Below are positions 21,691-33,240 of a stretch of 64,000 nucleotides of DNA, piece after piece. Source of the DNA: Hyperoodon ampullatus (lineage: Eukaryota > Chordata > Mammalia > Artiodactyla > Ziphiidae); NCBI GenBank assembly GCA_949752795.1, contig OX457074.1:35263980-35327979 (forward strand), written 5' to 3'. The notes beneath the pieces were generated by a model. That model saw only the letters and a program-made list of their open reading frames with translations, did not search any database and was not told where the DNA came from. How positions within the stretch are numbered: the first letter of the stretch is position 1; each line of letters starts with the position of its first letter. A program made the translations under genes and the position numbers.

Positions 21691-24029
21691 TATAACTTGC
21701 CCCGTGCCATGTCCCGGATAACAGGTGAGGAAACTGTAACGTGGCAGAGCCAGAGTCCTATTTATATTAAGGGACTATGATTTAAGAACAATTTTGCGGT
21801 AAAGCACAATGAGCCACTGGCTAAGTGAGTGGTGCAGACCACAGATGCTAAGGTGCTCCAGGGTGGCGAGAATGGTCATGGAGGACCAGTGAAAAGCGAG
21901 GGGAGAGACAAGTGGAGATGGCTGAGATTTGACATCAGGCACGGGTGCCGGCACCCCAAGCCAAAGGAGAACTAGACTGCTGCTTCGTTAGTGGCTGGGT
22001 GAATGTCCCGAACCTCAACCCCACCTCACATTCTACCTGCCCCAAGTATATGCCAAAGCAGGACTCTCTCCCTGGGATGTGGCTCCTGAATTTATCCTGG
22101 TCAGGCACCCAGGGCGAGCCCACCTTTTGTGACCTGGAGCCCAGATCGTATAACCCTGCTTGTGGAGGGAGAAGACACGCTCTCAGGGAGTCTCCTTCTC
22201 GGCCTACAACCCTTCCTGAAGGGGGCAGGGGCCCGTCGGAGCTGCAGCACTGGGGGCCATGGGATGCTGGCGCAGAGCTTTGCCGAGGTGGAGAGCCCTC
22301 AGCCTTGTGGCCCGTTTCCCTCTTCCCCCGTGACCAGGCGGGGCAGGCTAGGGCCCCCTGACGCCGCTGGCGAGGCTGCCCTCCTTCACCTTACGCTCCC
22401 CCGTCGCCCTCCAGCCTCTCTGCCCTGGATCTGCCCTGGGAGCCCCACCTTCTTAAATTCAGGGGGAGGAAGCCACGCTCCCCAGCAAAGAGCTCTGCTT
22501 CGGTGAATGTTTGCAGCAGTGGGAGTGTGGGGTGGGGCTGGGGTTTGGGGGTGTCTCCCAGCCTCTCCTAAGGCAGCAGCCCAGTTCCCACCACCAGGAG
22601 CCAGGTGCCTGAGCCAGCCTTGACCCTCCGGCACCTCCATCTCTCCCCTCCCCATTTCGCTTCCACTGGCCTCGATGATCATTCTTTCCACCCCCAGAAC
22701 ACCTTTCCCATCCAGGCCCTTCACCACTCACTCACTCAGCCCTTGGCCCAGCCTGCTTTTCTTGGACGTTGTTTGTGAACCAGGATTACACAACAAAGAC
22801 TGTAAACCCTTCAGTAACAAAAACCGCGTTTTAGGGTTTTGTCCCTTTAACTCCCAGTCCTGTTCCCTGAACATGGATGGCGCTCAATAACTACCTTCTG
22901 GGGGCAAAGAAAGCATCATCAGAGGATCTGGAGAACAATATCCAGAGCTAGAACTACCAGCGAGGGGATCACATGAACTGAGAAAAGACAGTGAAAAAAT
23001 CTACCTCTGAAAGATAAGAGGGAGATGAATCAAGATGGGATAAGACAACACACCAGTGGTGGATATGTGTGTGAAATTCACCATAGCCTGTTCTGAACAA
23101 TCGGCCACCTCTGTGCCCACAGCCCCATGGATGGCAGGGTACCATTCCAGCCTGAGGAGATTTATATTAAAAGTCCCAACATCCTTGCTGTACTAACTTA
23201 CTTTGGAACCCCTGTTACAGGACAAAATCCTGGGGTAGAAGACTGTTTCCAATTCCCACTAGATGATAAAGCAGCAGCTATGTGGGTACTCTTAGGAAGC
23301 AGCTGCAGTCTGGCACTGGCTGATGTCATGGGTTTTTTTTTAGGAGCACAGATCTCTGGGAATTGACATCCACCCTAGGCTTTCTCGGAGATGTGTTATG
23401 TCTAATCGCATGTCCTTCTGCTGCTGCCCAAAATGCCAGACCAGTGGTGGAGATGTTGTTTGCTCTGGCCTCTTGGGAGGTCCCCTCATGCCTCCTTGGT
23501 GATCTAATCATGAGAATCCTCATGTACTTAATTTACATGAGTCACCATTTGGGCAAAAGAGGCAATCTCTCCTCCAAAATATAGAAGCCAACCCACTCAC
23601 AATACAAGTTAAACATAGGAAATGTATTTGTTCATCAGTGTTCAGTAGAAAACTAATTTATTACAAACTAGAGAAATGTATGAGAGGAGATATTCCCCTT
23701 TGTTGAGAATAAGAGAAAATATTTTGACCAACACTTTCATAGAAATCAAAGCGCAAAAGCAAATGCCCCAGAAAAATTAGAAATATAGAATCACACTGCC
23801 CACGTACTTCGTATTTTCTTTTGTGTCCCTCAGTACCTTGGTGCACCCTGTACCATTCCCCTTGGCATTTTGTCTTCTGACAAATGGGAATGGGATTAAT
23901 TATATCTTACAAAGACAACTGTTCTATTATAATGGTGTTAAGATTTTATATATTTATTTTATAATTGACCAGATAACTAGTTTCTTATCAAGTCTAGTTT
24001 TTTGTTTTTTTTTTTAAGTGTGTCTATGA
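21691..24029. other. Unassigned DNA
   Basis: No gene is recognised over 2.3 kb. Positions 22100-22700 are GC-rich and yield overlapping frames (125-138 codons) on both strands with no domain. CpG dinucleotides are not dense enough for me to call a CpG island. Positions 23120-23600 have frames of 65-79 codons that I cannot relate to any protein, although a decayed retroviral fragment is possible. Confidence 0.35.
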
Positions 24030-25260
24030 TTCCTTACATTTTTAGAGTCAGGTATATTTATTATTATTACTTTAACTTCATTAGTTAAGAAACTGAGGTT
24101 CAAAGAGATTGTTTTTCCAATATACAATTAGAAAGTGACAGAATGTAGAAGAGTTTTTACATGATGGGGGTTATCTGTCCCTTGAAAGTTTGACAGAATT
24201 CACCTATAAAAGTGTCTAGAATTGACACATTAATTGGTGGTAATATCTTTTTTCCATTTTTCTCTTAAGTATTTCAGATTTTCTGCTTCAGTAAACTTTT
24301 CTAATTTATATCTTTTTAAAGTTTTCAAGTTTTTTAGCTTTGGACCTTATTTATTTTCATAATATTTTATCTACTTGATATCTGTGATTATACATATTTA
24401 CTAGTGCCTAAAGTTACATTTTGGAGTGTGTCTCCTTTTTTATTAGACAAAGTAAACTTTACCATTGACTTGTATTATTTATAAATTCTAATTCATTGAT
24501 TTTTGCTTTTATGTTATATAACTTTTCCTGTTTCATTTTTCCTGTATTCTGTGGTTTGTTTTTTCTTGTTTTAGTTTCTTGTTCATTTTTCTTTTCCCAA
24601 TTTCTTGAGTTAGTATATTTCATTTTCATTTCATTTGGGGAATTAAAGTATTTATGATTATGAATTTTTCTTTGAACAATGCTCTGTTTGCCATTTCCCA
24701 TAAATTTTAGTTTGTAGTGTTCACATTATCATTGCTTTCTAAATATACTTTAATTGAAGATCAATGTTTCCCTTTCTTGCAAGAGCTACTTAGGACAGTG
24801 CATTAAAATTTCCAGATGATTGGGATTATTTTATTATGTTTTGGTTATTTATTTCTAGTTTTATAGATTCATAATTGGAATGCATAGTCAATACAACTTC
24901 TGTTTAATAGACAGCATGCCTATTAAAACCACCTTATTAATTGTATTATTTAAACTCTCTATCCTTTCCCTCCTGTTTCTTTTATTTAACAATGACTAAG
25001 CTATGCTAAAACCCCGAAAGCTGCTGTGTTTCTGGCAATTGTTCCTACAGCAGTTTTTATTTATCTATTTTAATGGTGTTTGGGAAGCACAAATACTCAT
25101 GATTTTATATTTTCCTTGTGCACACAAGCTTCCATTAAAAAAAATATTTGTCCTATGTAATATTTTTTGCCTCGAATTCTACTTTTGTATTAACATCACA
25201 ATGTTTTCACTTGGCTTGTATTTGCATAATTTATTTTACCATCTCCTTTATTTTTAGAGT
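24030..25260 (-). mobile_element. Old AT-rich L1 ORF2 remnant, reverse strand
   Basis: Strongly T-rich plus strand with blocks that read as reverse-complement L1 ORF2: 'gacagaattcacctataaaa', the 'catttcccataaattttag' block and 'atttctagttttatagattc'. It is heavily decayed with stops in all frames. A MIR-like reverse piece ('aagaaactgaggttcaaag') lies at its left edge, near 24085. Confidence 0.6.
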
Positions 25261-25320
25261 TTTAAACAAAATATTCTATTCCAATCATTTGAAAAGTCAG
25301 AGTGCTAGAAGGCTTACAGC

Positions 25321-25345
25321 AAAAAAAAAAAAAAAGAAAAGAAAA
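25321..25345 (+). repeat. A-rich tract
   Basis: Fifteen A followed by AAGAAAAGAAAAAA; possibly a retroposon tail. Confidence 0.8.
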
Positions 25346-25560
25346 AATCCACAGATATGGAAGAACCGCATGTACGGACACCTGACTGAAAGTTATATTC
25401 AGATTTTCACTATACACCTTACACCTGTAAATTATATGATATCATACATCAATTATACTTCCATAAAAATAGTAAGTTAAACTCAGATTCTCAATTCACA
25501 GAGGGTCGGTGCCCCTAACCCCTGCATTGTTCAAGGGTCCACTGTGCATATATACACATA
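25346..25560. mobile_element. Possible Tigger/MER2-type fragments with an L1 tail piece
   Basis: The 'cacagagggtcggtgcccc' and 'gcattgttcaagggtccact' blocks at 25497-25543 resemble the end of a Tigger-type (Tc1/mariner superfamily) non-autonomous element. The stretch 25405-25465 with 'tatcatacatcaattatact' resembles an L1 3' end. Assignment is by memory and weak. Confidence 0.45.
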
Positions 25561-25576
25561 TTACACACATATCGTG

Positions 25577-25608
25577 CGTGCGTGTGTGTGTGTGTGTGTG
25601 TGTGTGTA
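25577..25608 (+). repeat. (TG)n microsatellite
   Basis: GTGCGTGCG followed by about eleven GT units. Confidence 0.95.
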
Positions 25609-27095
25609 AAAGTATAGAATTGTGGACTGGATATGCACCAAATTCCGGATAATGTTTCTCTGAGGAGGAAGAAAGGATGACCATAGCTATTTTAGTAATT
25701 CAGGCATGACAAAGACCACTAATTAGTATCAGCAGGAATAAAGAAGTGGTGAATGTAAAGATTATTTGAAAGGACGAACTTATAGGACTTGATGGTATTT
25801 CGTACAAGAAATCAAGAAAGCAGCGTTTCTAGCTCAGAGATTGAGAGAGAGCATCGTGATGCCTTTTACTGATACTAGAAATTTGGGAATTGGACCTAAG
25901 TTTCGGGAAAATGATCAAGAATTTAGATGCACTTAAATTTGGATTACATGACTCAGTCCATCAACAAATCTTTACTGGAGCACCAGTATATACTCAGGGA
26001 CTAGCACAGTGCCAGGCACATAGCAACTTTTCAAGAATTATTAACTGGTGGTCAAGGGCACACGGTCGGTCCTCTGCTACTGACTGGGCGTGGAGAAGTC
26101 AACCAGGCAGGCTTGGGGCCGTCCTCATGGAACTTCAGAGGCTAGAGTGTAAGAGCAGACCTAAGGATGCATATGGAGGGCTGGCTGTTTTTAAAACAAC
26201 GGATCTTCGAGGTTGCTATAGAGGCCAATAATGGGGAGGTGACCTAGTGTGCATGGGGGCACAAGGAAGGCTCCAGCATGGAAGAAGTCCCGAAGGAGAG
26301 GTTGAAGGAGACATAGTCTGTCCCACCTCAGGCAGAGGCTCCGTGGGAAAGATTGAGATCTCAGGCCAGGTGAAGCAGGTGAGAGAAACGGCCACCAGAT
26401 AGAGGGGACACCTGCACGGAGACCCTGAAGTACAAGACAGCAGGCAGGTTCCTGGACCCGAGAAGTGAGGGTAGGGCTGAAACAGAGAGGAGACAGAGCA
26501 CGGGGACAGAAAGAGCCTCCTCGCCTACCTTGACCAAGGTTTGCCTGGTGTGTGCCAGACCTGGGTTGAGTGGAGGCTCTACTGCCAACGGCAGCGACAC
26601 TTGAATGTCTGGGTGATGATTTATGGGAGAAAACTCAGCCTCCTGAGGTCAGAGTGATGCAATGTTTGTCCCGCTGTGCGAACATTGCACTCGACGTGTT
26701 CTGAGGCTGTCAGTGCCTCATCAGAAAGATGGGAGAGGGAGGCAGAAGAGGAGGAGAAACAGCTGGATTCACTTACACTTAAGATACATATAGTTTAGGA
26801 ATAAATGATCTGTCGAAGTGTGTCTTGTTTCTTGCTTATTCCAACATGTTTGAAAAGGTTTGAATTGTTTGGTTGAGGCCAGAATTCTCTAAGGATCAGG
26901 CTTTCACTTTGCTTCATGTCTCTGTTAACACTTATGGTCCCTTTCTGCTTGGCCTCGTGTGATCTGAATCGAATAAAAATGAGTGACTAATCTAACCTGA
27001 CTTGATGAAGCCCTAGATCTCCAAAACACACTGTAACGAGACTGTCATGAATCCAACAGCAAATACTGATGGCTCTACCTTCAGAGATCATGCAG
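25609..27095. other. Unassigned DNA with an ancient repeat fragment
   Basis: Positions 25950-26155 carry the old 'caacaaatctttactgga..cagtgccaggcacatag..tcctcatggaacttcag' arrangement seen in ancient mammalian repeats. The remainder has no recognised feature except a short hairpin at 26659-26688. Confidence 0.4.
26659..26688. other. Short perfect-looking hairpin
   Basis: Arms GCAATGTTTG (26659-26668) and CGAACATTGC (26679-26688) pair over ten positions with one G-U wobble, around a 10-base loop. No terminator or RNA gene context is visible; it may be chance. Confidence 0.5.
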
Positions 27096-27289
27096 AATCC
27101 TACAATTTTGCATCAGCTCCCTGCCATCAGGCCCCCGCTACACCTCTTGCTTGGGTTATTACTGTGTCCTCCTAAGCAGTCTTCTTGCATTTGCCCTTGA
27201 CTCCTCTATGGTCTAAGTTTAGGACAGCAACCAGAGATTTAGTTAAAGAGTTAGTCAGATTTTAATCCCTTCTCTGCTTATGATCCTCC
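27096..27289 (+). mobile_element. L2 LINE remnant, upstream part
   Basis: Reads as L2 ORF2 C-terminal DNA: 'tgggttattactgtgtcctc', 'taagcagtcttcttgcatttg', 'agcaaccagagatttag', then 'cttctctgcttatgatcctc'. Two later insertions separate it from the L2 sequence at 27898. Confidence 0.6.
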
Positions 27290-27697
27290 TGTATTAGAGT
27301 TTGTCTGAGAAACAGAACCAACAGGATGTATATATAGAGAGAGATGTAAGGGACTGGCTCATGTGTTTATGGAGGCTGACAAGTCCAAAATCTGCAGAGT
27401 GGGCCAGCAGCCTGGAGAATCAAGGAGAGCCAGGGGTGCACTTCAAGTGCAAAAGTCATCTGCTGGCAGAATCCCCTCTTGCTCCAGAGAGGGATCGGGC
27501 TTTTGTTCTATTCAGGCCTTCAACTGATTGGATGAGGCCCACCCACGTTATGGAGAGCAATCTGCTTTACTCAAAGCCCACCAACTTCAATATAAACCTC
27601 ATCCAAGAAAACCCTCACAGAAACATCCAGAATAATGTTTGACCACCTGTCTGGGCACTGTGGTCCAGCCGGGTTGACAGACATAATGAACCATCAT
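27290..27697 (-). mobile_element. MLT2-type (ERVL) LTR, reverse strand
   Basis: Reverse complement of an MLT2B-like LTR: 'ctgagaaacagaaccaacag' at the left, 'acaagtccaaaatctgcag', 'caggccttcaactgattgg', 'aatctgctttactcaaag', 'acatccagaataatgtttga', and a right end at 'accatca'. It is a solo LTR; the subfamily name is from memory. The 113-codon plus frame (27301-27642) is LTR sequence and not a gene. Confidence 0.75.
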
Positions 27698-27728
27698 GTC
27701 TCCCAACAATGGCCCACAGGCCTCTCAC

Positions 27729-27897
27729 TGCTGGTTCTCTGCCATGGCTACACAATGGAATCACCAGGAGGACTTTGGGAACCACTGACCACTGGCGTCT
27801 CAACCCCACAGAGGCCGATCAGGAGTACGGGCTGGACACTAAGATTTTAAAAAGGTCTCGGGTGGTTTTCATGTACAGGGAAGTTTGAGAACAATTG
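27729..27897. mobile_element. MER5A-like hAT MITE
   Basis: 'gctggttctctgccatggct', 'aatggaatcaccaggaggac', 'aagattttaaaaaggtctc' and 'gaagtttgagaacaattg' give the terminal and internal blocks of a MER5A-type element. Confidence 0.6.
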
Positions 27898-28325
27898 CCC
27901 TATATAACTGGCCCCTCCCACCACTACAACCTCCCACTCTGCTTCTCAGTGGATTCCCTGCAGCCACAGCAGGCATTCTTTGAACACTCTAAACACACAC
28001 ACACCTACTGCACACACTTTGTCAGGGATGCATGGCTCACCTCCTTCAGAGCTCTCCTCCAATGCCATCTTATCTGTGAAGCTTTTCTGGACCACCCCAT
28101 ACAACAGAGCAGTCTCACTTCTCACCCTGGCTTATTTTTCTCCATCACACTATCACCACCTGAAACACTATTATGTTTACTTATTCATTGTTCTTATATC
28201 TGTCTTCCACTAGAATGTAAGTTCTATGAGGGTAGAGACTATGTTTGCTCTACTCACTGCTGCGTCCCATGGCTTAGAACAATGCCTGGTATCTAGCAGG
28301 GGCTTCGTAAATATTTGTTTAATGA
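27898..28325 (+). mobile_element. L2 LINE remnant, 3' end
   Basis: Continues the L2 interrupted at 27289, with the typical 3' order 'ctccttcagagctctcctcc', 'gaagcttttctggaccacc', 'ttccactagaatgtaagttc', 'atgagggtagagactatg', 'cttagaacaatgcctggt', and ends 'aaatatttgtttaatgaac'. The 133-codon frame at 27895-28296 is decayed L2. Confidence 0.8.
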
Positions 28326-28429
28326 ACAAAGGAGATATGATGTTTTCCCCCAACAATTCAACTTTTTATAACACCGTGGGATACCTCACTGTTATGGATT
28401 TGAGCTCATTTCTGCTATCCCATGGCTGA

Positions 28430-28910
28430 GGGGTCTCACACAGGGTCATTCGAACATGGAGGTGCTTTGGACAAGCCAACTATTTGGTGTTATAGCCAGG
28501 CAATGAGATGCACACCTTCACAGAGAGTAGAATGGTGGTTACCAGAGTGGAAAATGGGGAGGAATTCTCCAAAGTTATACAAGAAGAGTAAGTTCTGGAG
28601 AGCTACTGTACAGCATGATGATGGTGGTTAACAACACTGTATTGGACACGTGAAATTTACTAAGAAGGTGGATCCTAAGTGGAGAGAAAAAGAGAGAGAG
28701 AGAAGAAGGAAGAGAAATGACAGGGAATGAAGGAAGGAAGGGAGGAAGGTAATGGTAACTTAGACGATGTATGTATTAATTAGCTTCACTGTGGTGATCA
28801 TTTCACAATGTATATGTATATCAAAACATTGAGTGTGCACCTTAAATACATACAAGTCCTATTCGTCAATTATACCTCAATAAAACCAAAAAAATTAAAA
28901 AAGAAAAAAA
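28430..28910 (+). mobile_element. Old L1 3'-UTR fragment
   Basis: Contains 'gaatggtggttaccagagtg', 'gggaggaattctcc', 'tactgtacagcatgatgatg', 'gtgatcatttcacaatgtat', and a 3' end at 'tcaattatacctcaataaaa' with an A-rich tail. A GA-rich stretch interrupts it at 28676-28748. Confidence 0.75.
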
Positions 28911-29621
28911 AAGATGCCATGCTTTCTAACTGGAATCTTGAGTTATTTCGCTAACACTTATTTTAGCAGAGGTAGGGTCTGGATCAGGGAGAAGTGAATT
29001 TTTATTTCTATTCTAGACCACTGTCTTCAGCCCAAGAGGGGCACATTTCCATTATGGACAAAATCACACGTGAAACCCTAAATTAACCAGCAACCCCATT
29101 TCCACTTTATGCCAGTGTTGGTTGGCACCCTCTTGGCTGGGTGTGGCTGTTTTGCTGACTCAAGACTCCAGCTCGTTATCACAGCTGGGAATCTCCCAGA
29201 AGAAGGATCCTCCAGTTCTGCAACTTTATCTCCTTGTTCTTAGCCTGGAAGGCTCTCGCTGGGCATTTGTTAAATTGATAGGTTACACTGTTTAACTGCG
29301 CCAAACGCTTTCAGGAACACTTTTGAAGGAACTCATCTAAGGCCACCACTAGATAAAGCCAGAACCAGAGCTTGGACAGAAGGCTCTTGACTCTGTCAGT
29401 TTCTCTCTCTGCCTCTTCACAGCACACAGGAAACTTCTGGGCTCAGAGAATCCCAGAATCTCCCCCTTCCCTGTTCAATTTATCCTGGGAACACGCTCTT
29501 AATCAAAGACTCGCACAGAACTTCACTCAGGTCTTCTGGGGAACCAAACCCAAGACATCCAGTGCCAAATACCAAACAGCTGCTTAGTATATATTTTCTT
29601 CATGAAGCAACAAATGAAAGG
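28911..29621. other. Unassigned DNA
   Basis: No gene or repeat is recognised. Confidence 0.35.
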
Positions 29622-29624
29622 ATA

Positions 29625-29700
29625 TTGGGTTGGCCAGAAAGTTCATTCAGGTTTTCCATAACATTACGAAAAACCCAAACAAACTTTTTGGCCAGTCCAA
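29625..29700. mobile_element. Palindromic mariner-type MITE
   Basis: A 76-bp element flanked on both sides by the dinucleotide TA (29623-29624 and 29701-29702), as expected for Tc1/mariner insertion. The left end TTGGGTTGGCCAGAAAGTTC and the right end, read in reverse complement as TTGGACTGGCCAAAAAGTTT, pair across most of the element around a short loop. It resembles a mariner MITE common in cetartiodactyl genomes (BTMAR-like). It encodes nothing. Confidence 0.85.
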
Positions 29701-29702
29701 TA

Positions 29703-31000
29703 CTTTTCCCTGAAAACAATCTCAGTGTCACCTTGTAATAAAATTCCTCTATTAGGATCATTGGCATACGTGATAACACATATATAACTGAGGGCAAGAT
29801 TTTCTTTTTTTACAAGCTGTGCATGATTAGATGCAATTTTCTTGGAAATTAAGCCTCTCTTTCTACCCTTGTTCTTTCTCTTGGTTCACTGGTCAGGTAC
29901 TGGAAGGTCTATCTAATTGTCTATTGATCTGCATGAGAGAATTATCCATTCTGAACTCATGAAACATAACACCTTCTGGAAAGTATTGGATCCATAGGAA
30001 GCTGTAGAATAATGTGCATTGAAGATGCCTGCCTTCCAATGCTTGCTCCATACCCCCGATTCTCTGATGTCCATTGGTCCTGAGACTTAAGGGAACCATC
30101 CTGGACCTCTCTCCCACTCTCAACTCTTATGTCTTCATCAGTAGCACTTTGGCTCATCAAGTCAGACAAAGCCGTGGAGGACCCAGAGTCTATCTCTGTG
30201 TGAATATGTGCACAGATTGGGGGTAACATAAAGGTATTTATAATGCATGGAGAAAGATGGCTGGACTTCCAGAGATTCGATGTGATGGAAGAGAAGGGAG
30301 AAAGAGAGGTGAGTTTTGGACTGGAGTCTTGAAAGAGAAGATGATGTGGATTAATATAAAAATGAGTGGGAGATAATTTTCCAAACTAGCGACCATACAA
30401 GCAAGGATTTGGGATGCTTATGAGTGACAGGGAAGTTAGGCTGGAATAAAAGATGAAATAGCCAGAATTATCCCATGGGTTCATTCGCACTCTAGCGTTT
30501 CATCGTGCCCCACCCTGAATCCACATCAAGTACCCAGCTCCACCTTCAATTCTTAGCTCACTACCTCCAATTTTATTGCACTTATGATGTGGTCCAGGTC
30601 ACACCTGCCAGATCCTCAGCACAAGCCAGTGACAAGACATGGAGCCCGACTCTTACAGTGAGGAGAGAGAGTATAGACCCATGAAAGGAAGAAGGGACCT
30701 GCCAGAAGTCTGTGGCTATTGTAAGGCCAGACATCTAGCAGAGATCTAGAAAAGTGAGAAGGTAGAAGACTTTGAAATTATTGGAATAATCGCACTGGGA
30801 AAGGAAAAAATGATGAACCCTAATGCAAACTTGCATGGGACCAGGAAGGTTAGCAGGGATTATACAAATAAGAGAATTGGGATTGTGGGCATCAACATTC
30901 CCTACGGCAGGAATTGTCTGGAGAGGAAACGGTGACAGAAGGAAAGAAGTGCCATCCACGGCAGGGGACGGAGGTGTCTCTGAAGTGAGGGCATCAAATG
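29703..31000. other. Unassigned DNA
   Basis: No gene or repeat is recognised over 1.3 kb; frames of up to 90 codons at 29893-30229 and 30735-31007 have no domain. Confidence 0.35.
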
Positions 31001-31004
31001 GGTG

Positions 31005-31128
31005 CACCTCAGGGTCCCATTATCTGCTGCCGCATGACAAGGTAATCCCAACTCAGTGGCTAAAAACTACAATCAGTCTATATTTGCTCACAATTCTGCA
31101 ACAAGGGCAGAGCTCAATGGGGACAGTT
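31005..31128 (+). mobile_element. Ancient mammalian interspersed repeat, left piece
   Basis: 'actcagtggctaaaaactac' and 'tatttgctcacaattctg' match the start of an old mammalian repeat that continues after the LTR at 31567. I recognise the sequence type but not its name with confidence. Confidence 0.5.
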
Positions 31129-31566
31129 TGTAATGGATTTAATTGTGCCCTTCCCAAAGACAGGCTTAAGTCCTAACCCCCAGGACCAAGTAATGCAACT
31201 TTCTTTGGAAACTGGGTCTTTGCAGATGTAATGAAGTTAGGATGAGCTCGTTAGGGTGGGCTCGACTCCAATGACTAGTTTCCTTATGAGAAGACAGAAC
31301 TTTGGGCACAGATGCAGAGGCAAGACAGCTCCCTGCAGATTGAAGATTGGAGCGAGGCTGCCAAAAAGCCGAGGAATACTCAGGGCTACCAGAAGTTGGA
31401 AGAGGCAGGAAGGATCCTCCCCCAGAGCCCTCAGAAGGAGCACGGCCCTGCCAACTCCTTGATTTCAGACTTCCAGCCTCCAGAACTGTTAGAGGAGAAA
31501 CTTACATTGTTCTTTAGTCACTTTGTTTGTGGTTCTCTGTTCTAGCTACTCTAGGAAACGAACACA
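31129..31566 (+). mobile_element. MLT1-type LTR (ERVL-MaLR), solo
   Basis: Begins TGTAATGGATTTAATTG and contains 'aagtcctaacccccaggacc', 'actgggtctttgcagatgta', 'ctccaatgactagtttcct', 'gacttccagcctccagaact', and a terminal CA near 31566. Its 5-bp flanks CAGTT (31124-31128) and CGGTT (31567-31571) agree at four of five positions, fitting an old TSD. It sits inside an older repeat. The 67- to 77-codon frames here are LTR sequence. Confidence 0.75.
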
Positions 31567-32015
31567 CGGTTCGTCTGCATTTCATGTGGCATCAACTGAG
31601 GAGGCTTGAGTGGGGCAAGAGAATCCAGTTCCAAGATGGCGCTACTCCCATGGCTGAGTCGGCGGTACTGGGTACCAGCTGTGAAATAGCTGCGTCTGAT
31701 GGATGGGAACCTCGGTTCTCCTCTACATAAACTCTCAGCATGGCTGGCCTGGGCTTCTCACTGTGTTAAGGTCTTGGGGTATTAAGACTTCTTACATGGT
31801 GGATGGCTTCCCCAGATGCAAAAGCAGCAGCTTCTAGGCCTTCTGAAGATACAGGTAAAGAACTGGATCAGTGTCACTTCTGCCATGCGCTACTGAATAA
31901 AACAGGTCATGAGGAAGCCCAGATTCAGTGGGTGGGGATACACTAGAACGTGAAGGCCAGGAGCACAGTCCATGGGGAGCCACCAAAGCAACATGCTACC
32001 ACGCTCAGAATTCAA
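31567..32015 (+). mobile_element. Ancient mammalian interspersed repeat, right piece
   Basis: Continues the element at 31005: 'ccaagatggcgctactccc', 'gacttcttacatggtggatg', 'cagtgtcacttctgccatgc' and 'agcccagattcagtgggtgg'. Deleting the MLT1 joins the two halves in the expected order. Confidence 0.5.
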
Positions 32016-32165
32016 CACTGCAGAGAGGTAAGTGGTAGAAACAGAGAATGTAGGAATAAATAACTGACGGAGGGAAGAGGAAGTGGCCAATGGAGCAGAT
32101 CTATAATAATCATCATTCCTTCTATCTGCATAGCATTTTAACAGCTTACAAAAATGATTATCTTA

Positions 32166-32377
32166 GGGCCTCCCTGGTGGCGCAGTGGTTGAGAGTCCGC
32201 CTGCCAATGCAGGGCATGCGGGTTCGTGCCCCGGTCCGGGAGGATCCCATGTGCCGCGGAGCGGCTGGGCCCATGAGCCATGGCCGCTGAGCCTGTGCGT
32301 CCGGAGCCTGTGCTCCACAACGGGAGAGGCCACAACAGTGAGAGGCCCACGTACAGCAAAAAAAAAAAAAAAAAAAA
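32166..32377 (+). mobile_element. CHR-type SINE (short subfamily)
   Basis: Complete copy, starting GGGCCTCCCTGG (a T-to-C change in the usual start), with a tail of about 20 A. Flanks GATTATCTTA at 32156-32165 and 32378-32387 are identical. It carries 'gtccgggagg' and 'gccgcggagcgg'. Confidence 0.96.
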
Positions 32378-32399
32378 GATTATCTTAGTATATCCAAAT

Positions 32400-33069
32400 C
32401 CCCCCAAGTTCTCCTACTAGGTGCGCACATAAATATAGTGAGTAGAAAGGCTATGAATGACCGTCTTTCAACTGACGACTCATCTTTGAAGGCGCCTGCC
32501 TGCAATGTCCTCCACGTTCCTCCATGTCATCCTCCCTTACATCTTACTCCTTCTGCCAGAGCTGGACTCATGTTTTCTCCAGCAGGCCCTGCACATGTCT
32601 GTGTGTGCCCTCCACACACGCACTCCTCCAGGGCTGGAACCCCCTTTCATAATCCTGTCCTTCCTCCTCAACCTCCAAGAGACCCTCCCCATCCCCTCTA
32701 AGTCACAGGTCACTTCTGTACTCCTCCTAAAATGCTGATAGCAGATAACACGTGAAGCCCCAAGGTGATGGCAGCCTCATCCTTTCCTCTACGTAGCTTC
32801 AGCATATATAGACTTGCACGGTGTGGGCCTCCCAAATGTGCTTGATCAAAAAGGAGAAGCAGGATGTAGAGTGTTTGTCTTCTGCTGGGAGTTAGGCTGT
32901 TACCAACAGCTCTAGTTCACAATGATTCAGCATCTTCCAGGTTGAAAACCACAATAAAGGCTCAAAACACTAGGCATACAGTAGGTCTACTACAGACATA
33001 TTCACAGACAAGGGTGTACACAGGCAGCCAGAAGACCCTTGAAAGCAGATAACAATGTGGACTACTGTT
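32400..33069. other. Unassigned DNA, possible L2 traces
   Basis: Positions 32470-32710 are C/T-rich with L2-like wording ('ctccagcaggccctgcacat', 'cctccaagagaccctccc'), but too diverged to call. The 87-codon frame there is not credible. Confidence 0.3.
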
Positions 33070-33071
33070 GT

Positions 33072-33240
33072 TTGAGAGTCTCCTTCACTTTATGACTTAA
33101 GGGGTTAACCCCACTGCTCAAAGGCACAGAGCTAGTGATTAGGAACGCCCAGATGGGAGCCCTGGTTTGTCTGACTCTGATGCTCGTGTTTCTGACATCT
33201 TCTTAATATATCAGCTATTGAGTATCCACGCCCACCAAGC
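33072..33240 (-). mobile_element. MIR SINE, reverse strand
   Basis: 'actttatgacttaaggggtt', 'caaaggcacagagctagtga' and 'ggtttgtctgactctgatgc' are in the order expected of a reverse-strand MIR. Confidence 0.65.

Noticed and set aside
22100..22730. CpG island or promoter
   Set aside because: The stretch is GC-rich, but CpG steps look sparse by eye and no downstream exon is visible.
23127..23584. Retroviral gag/pol fragment
   Set aside because: Short plus frames here gave no motif I could tie to a retroviral protein, and stops interrupt them.
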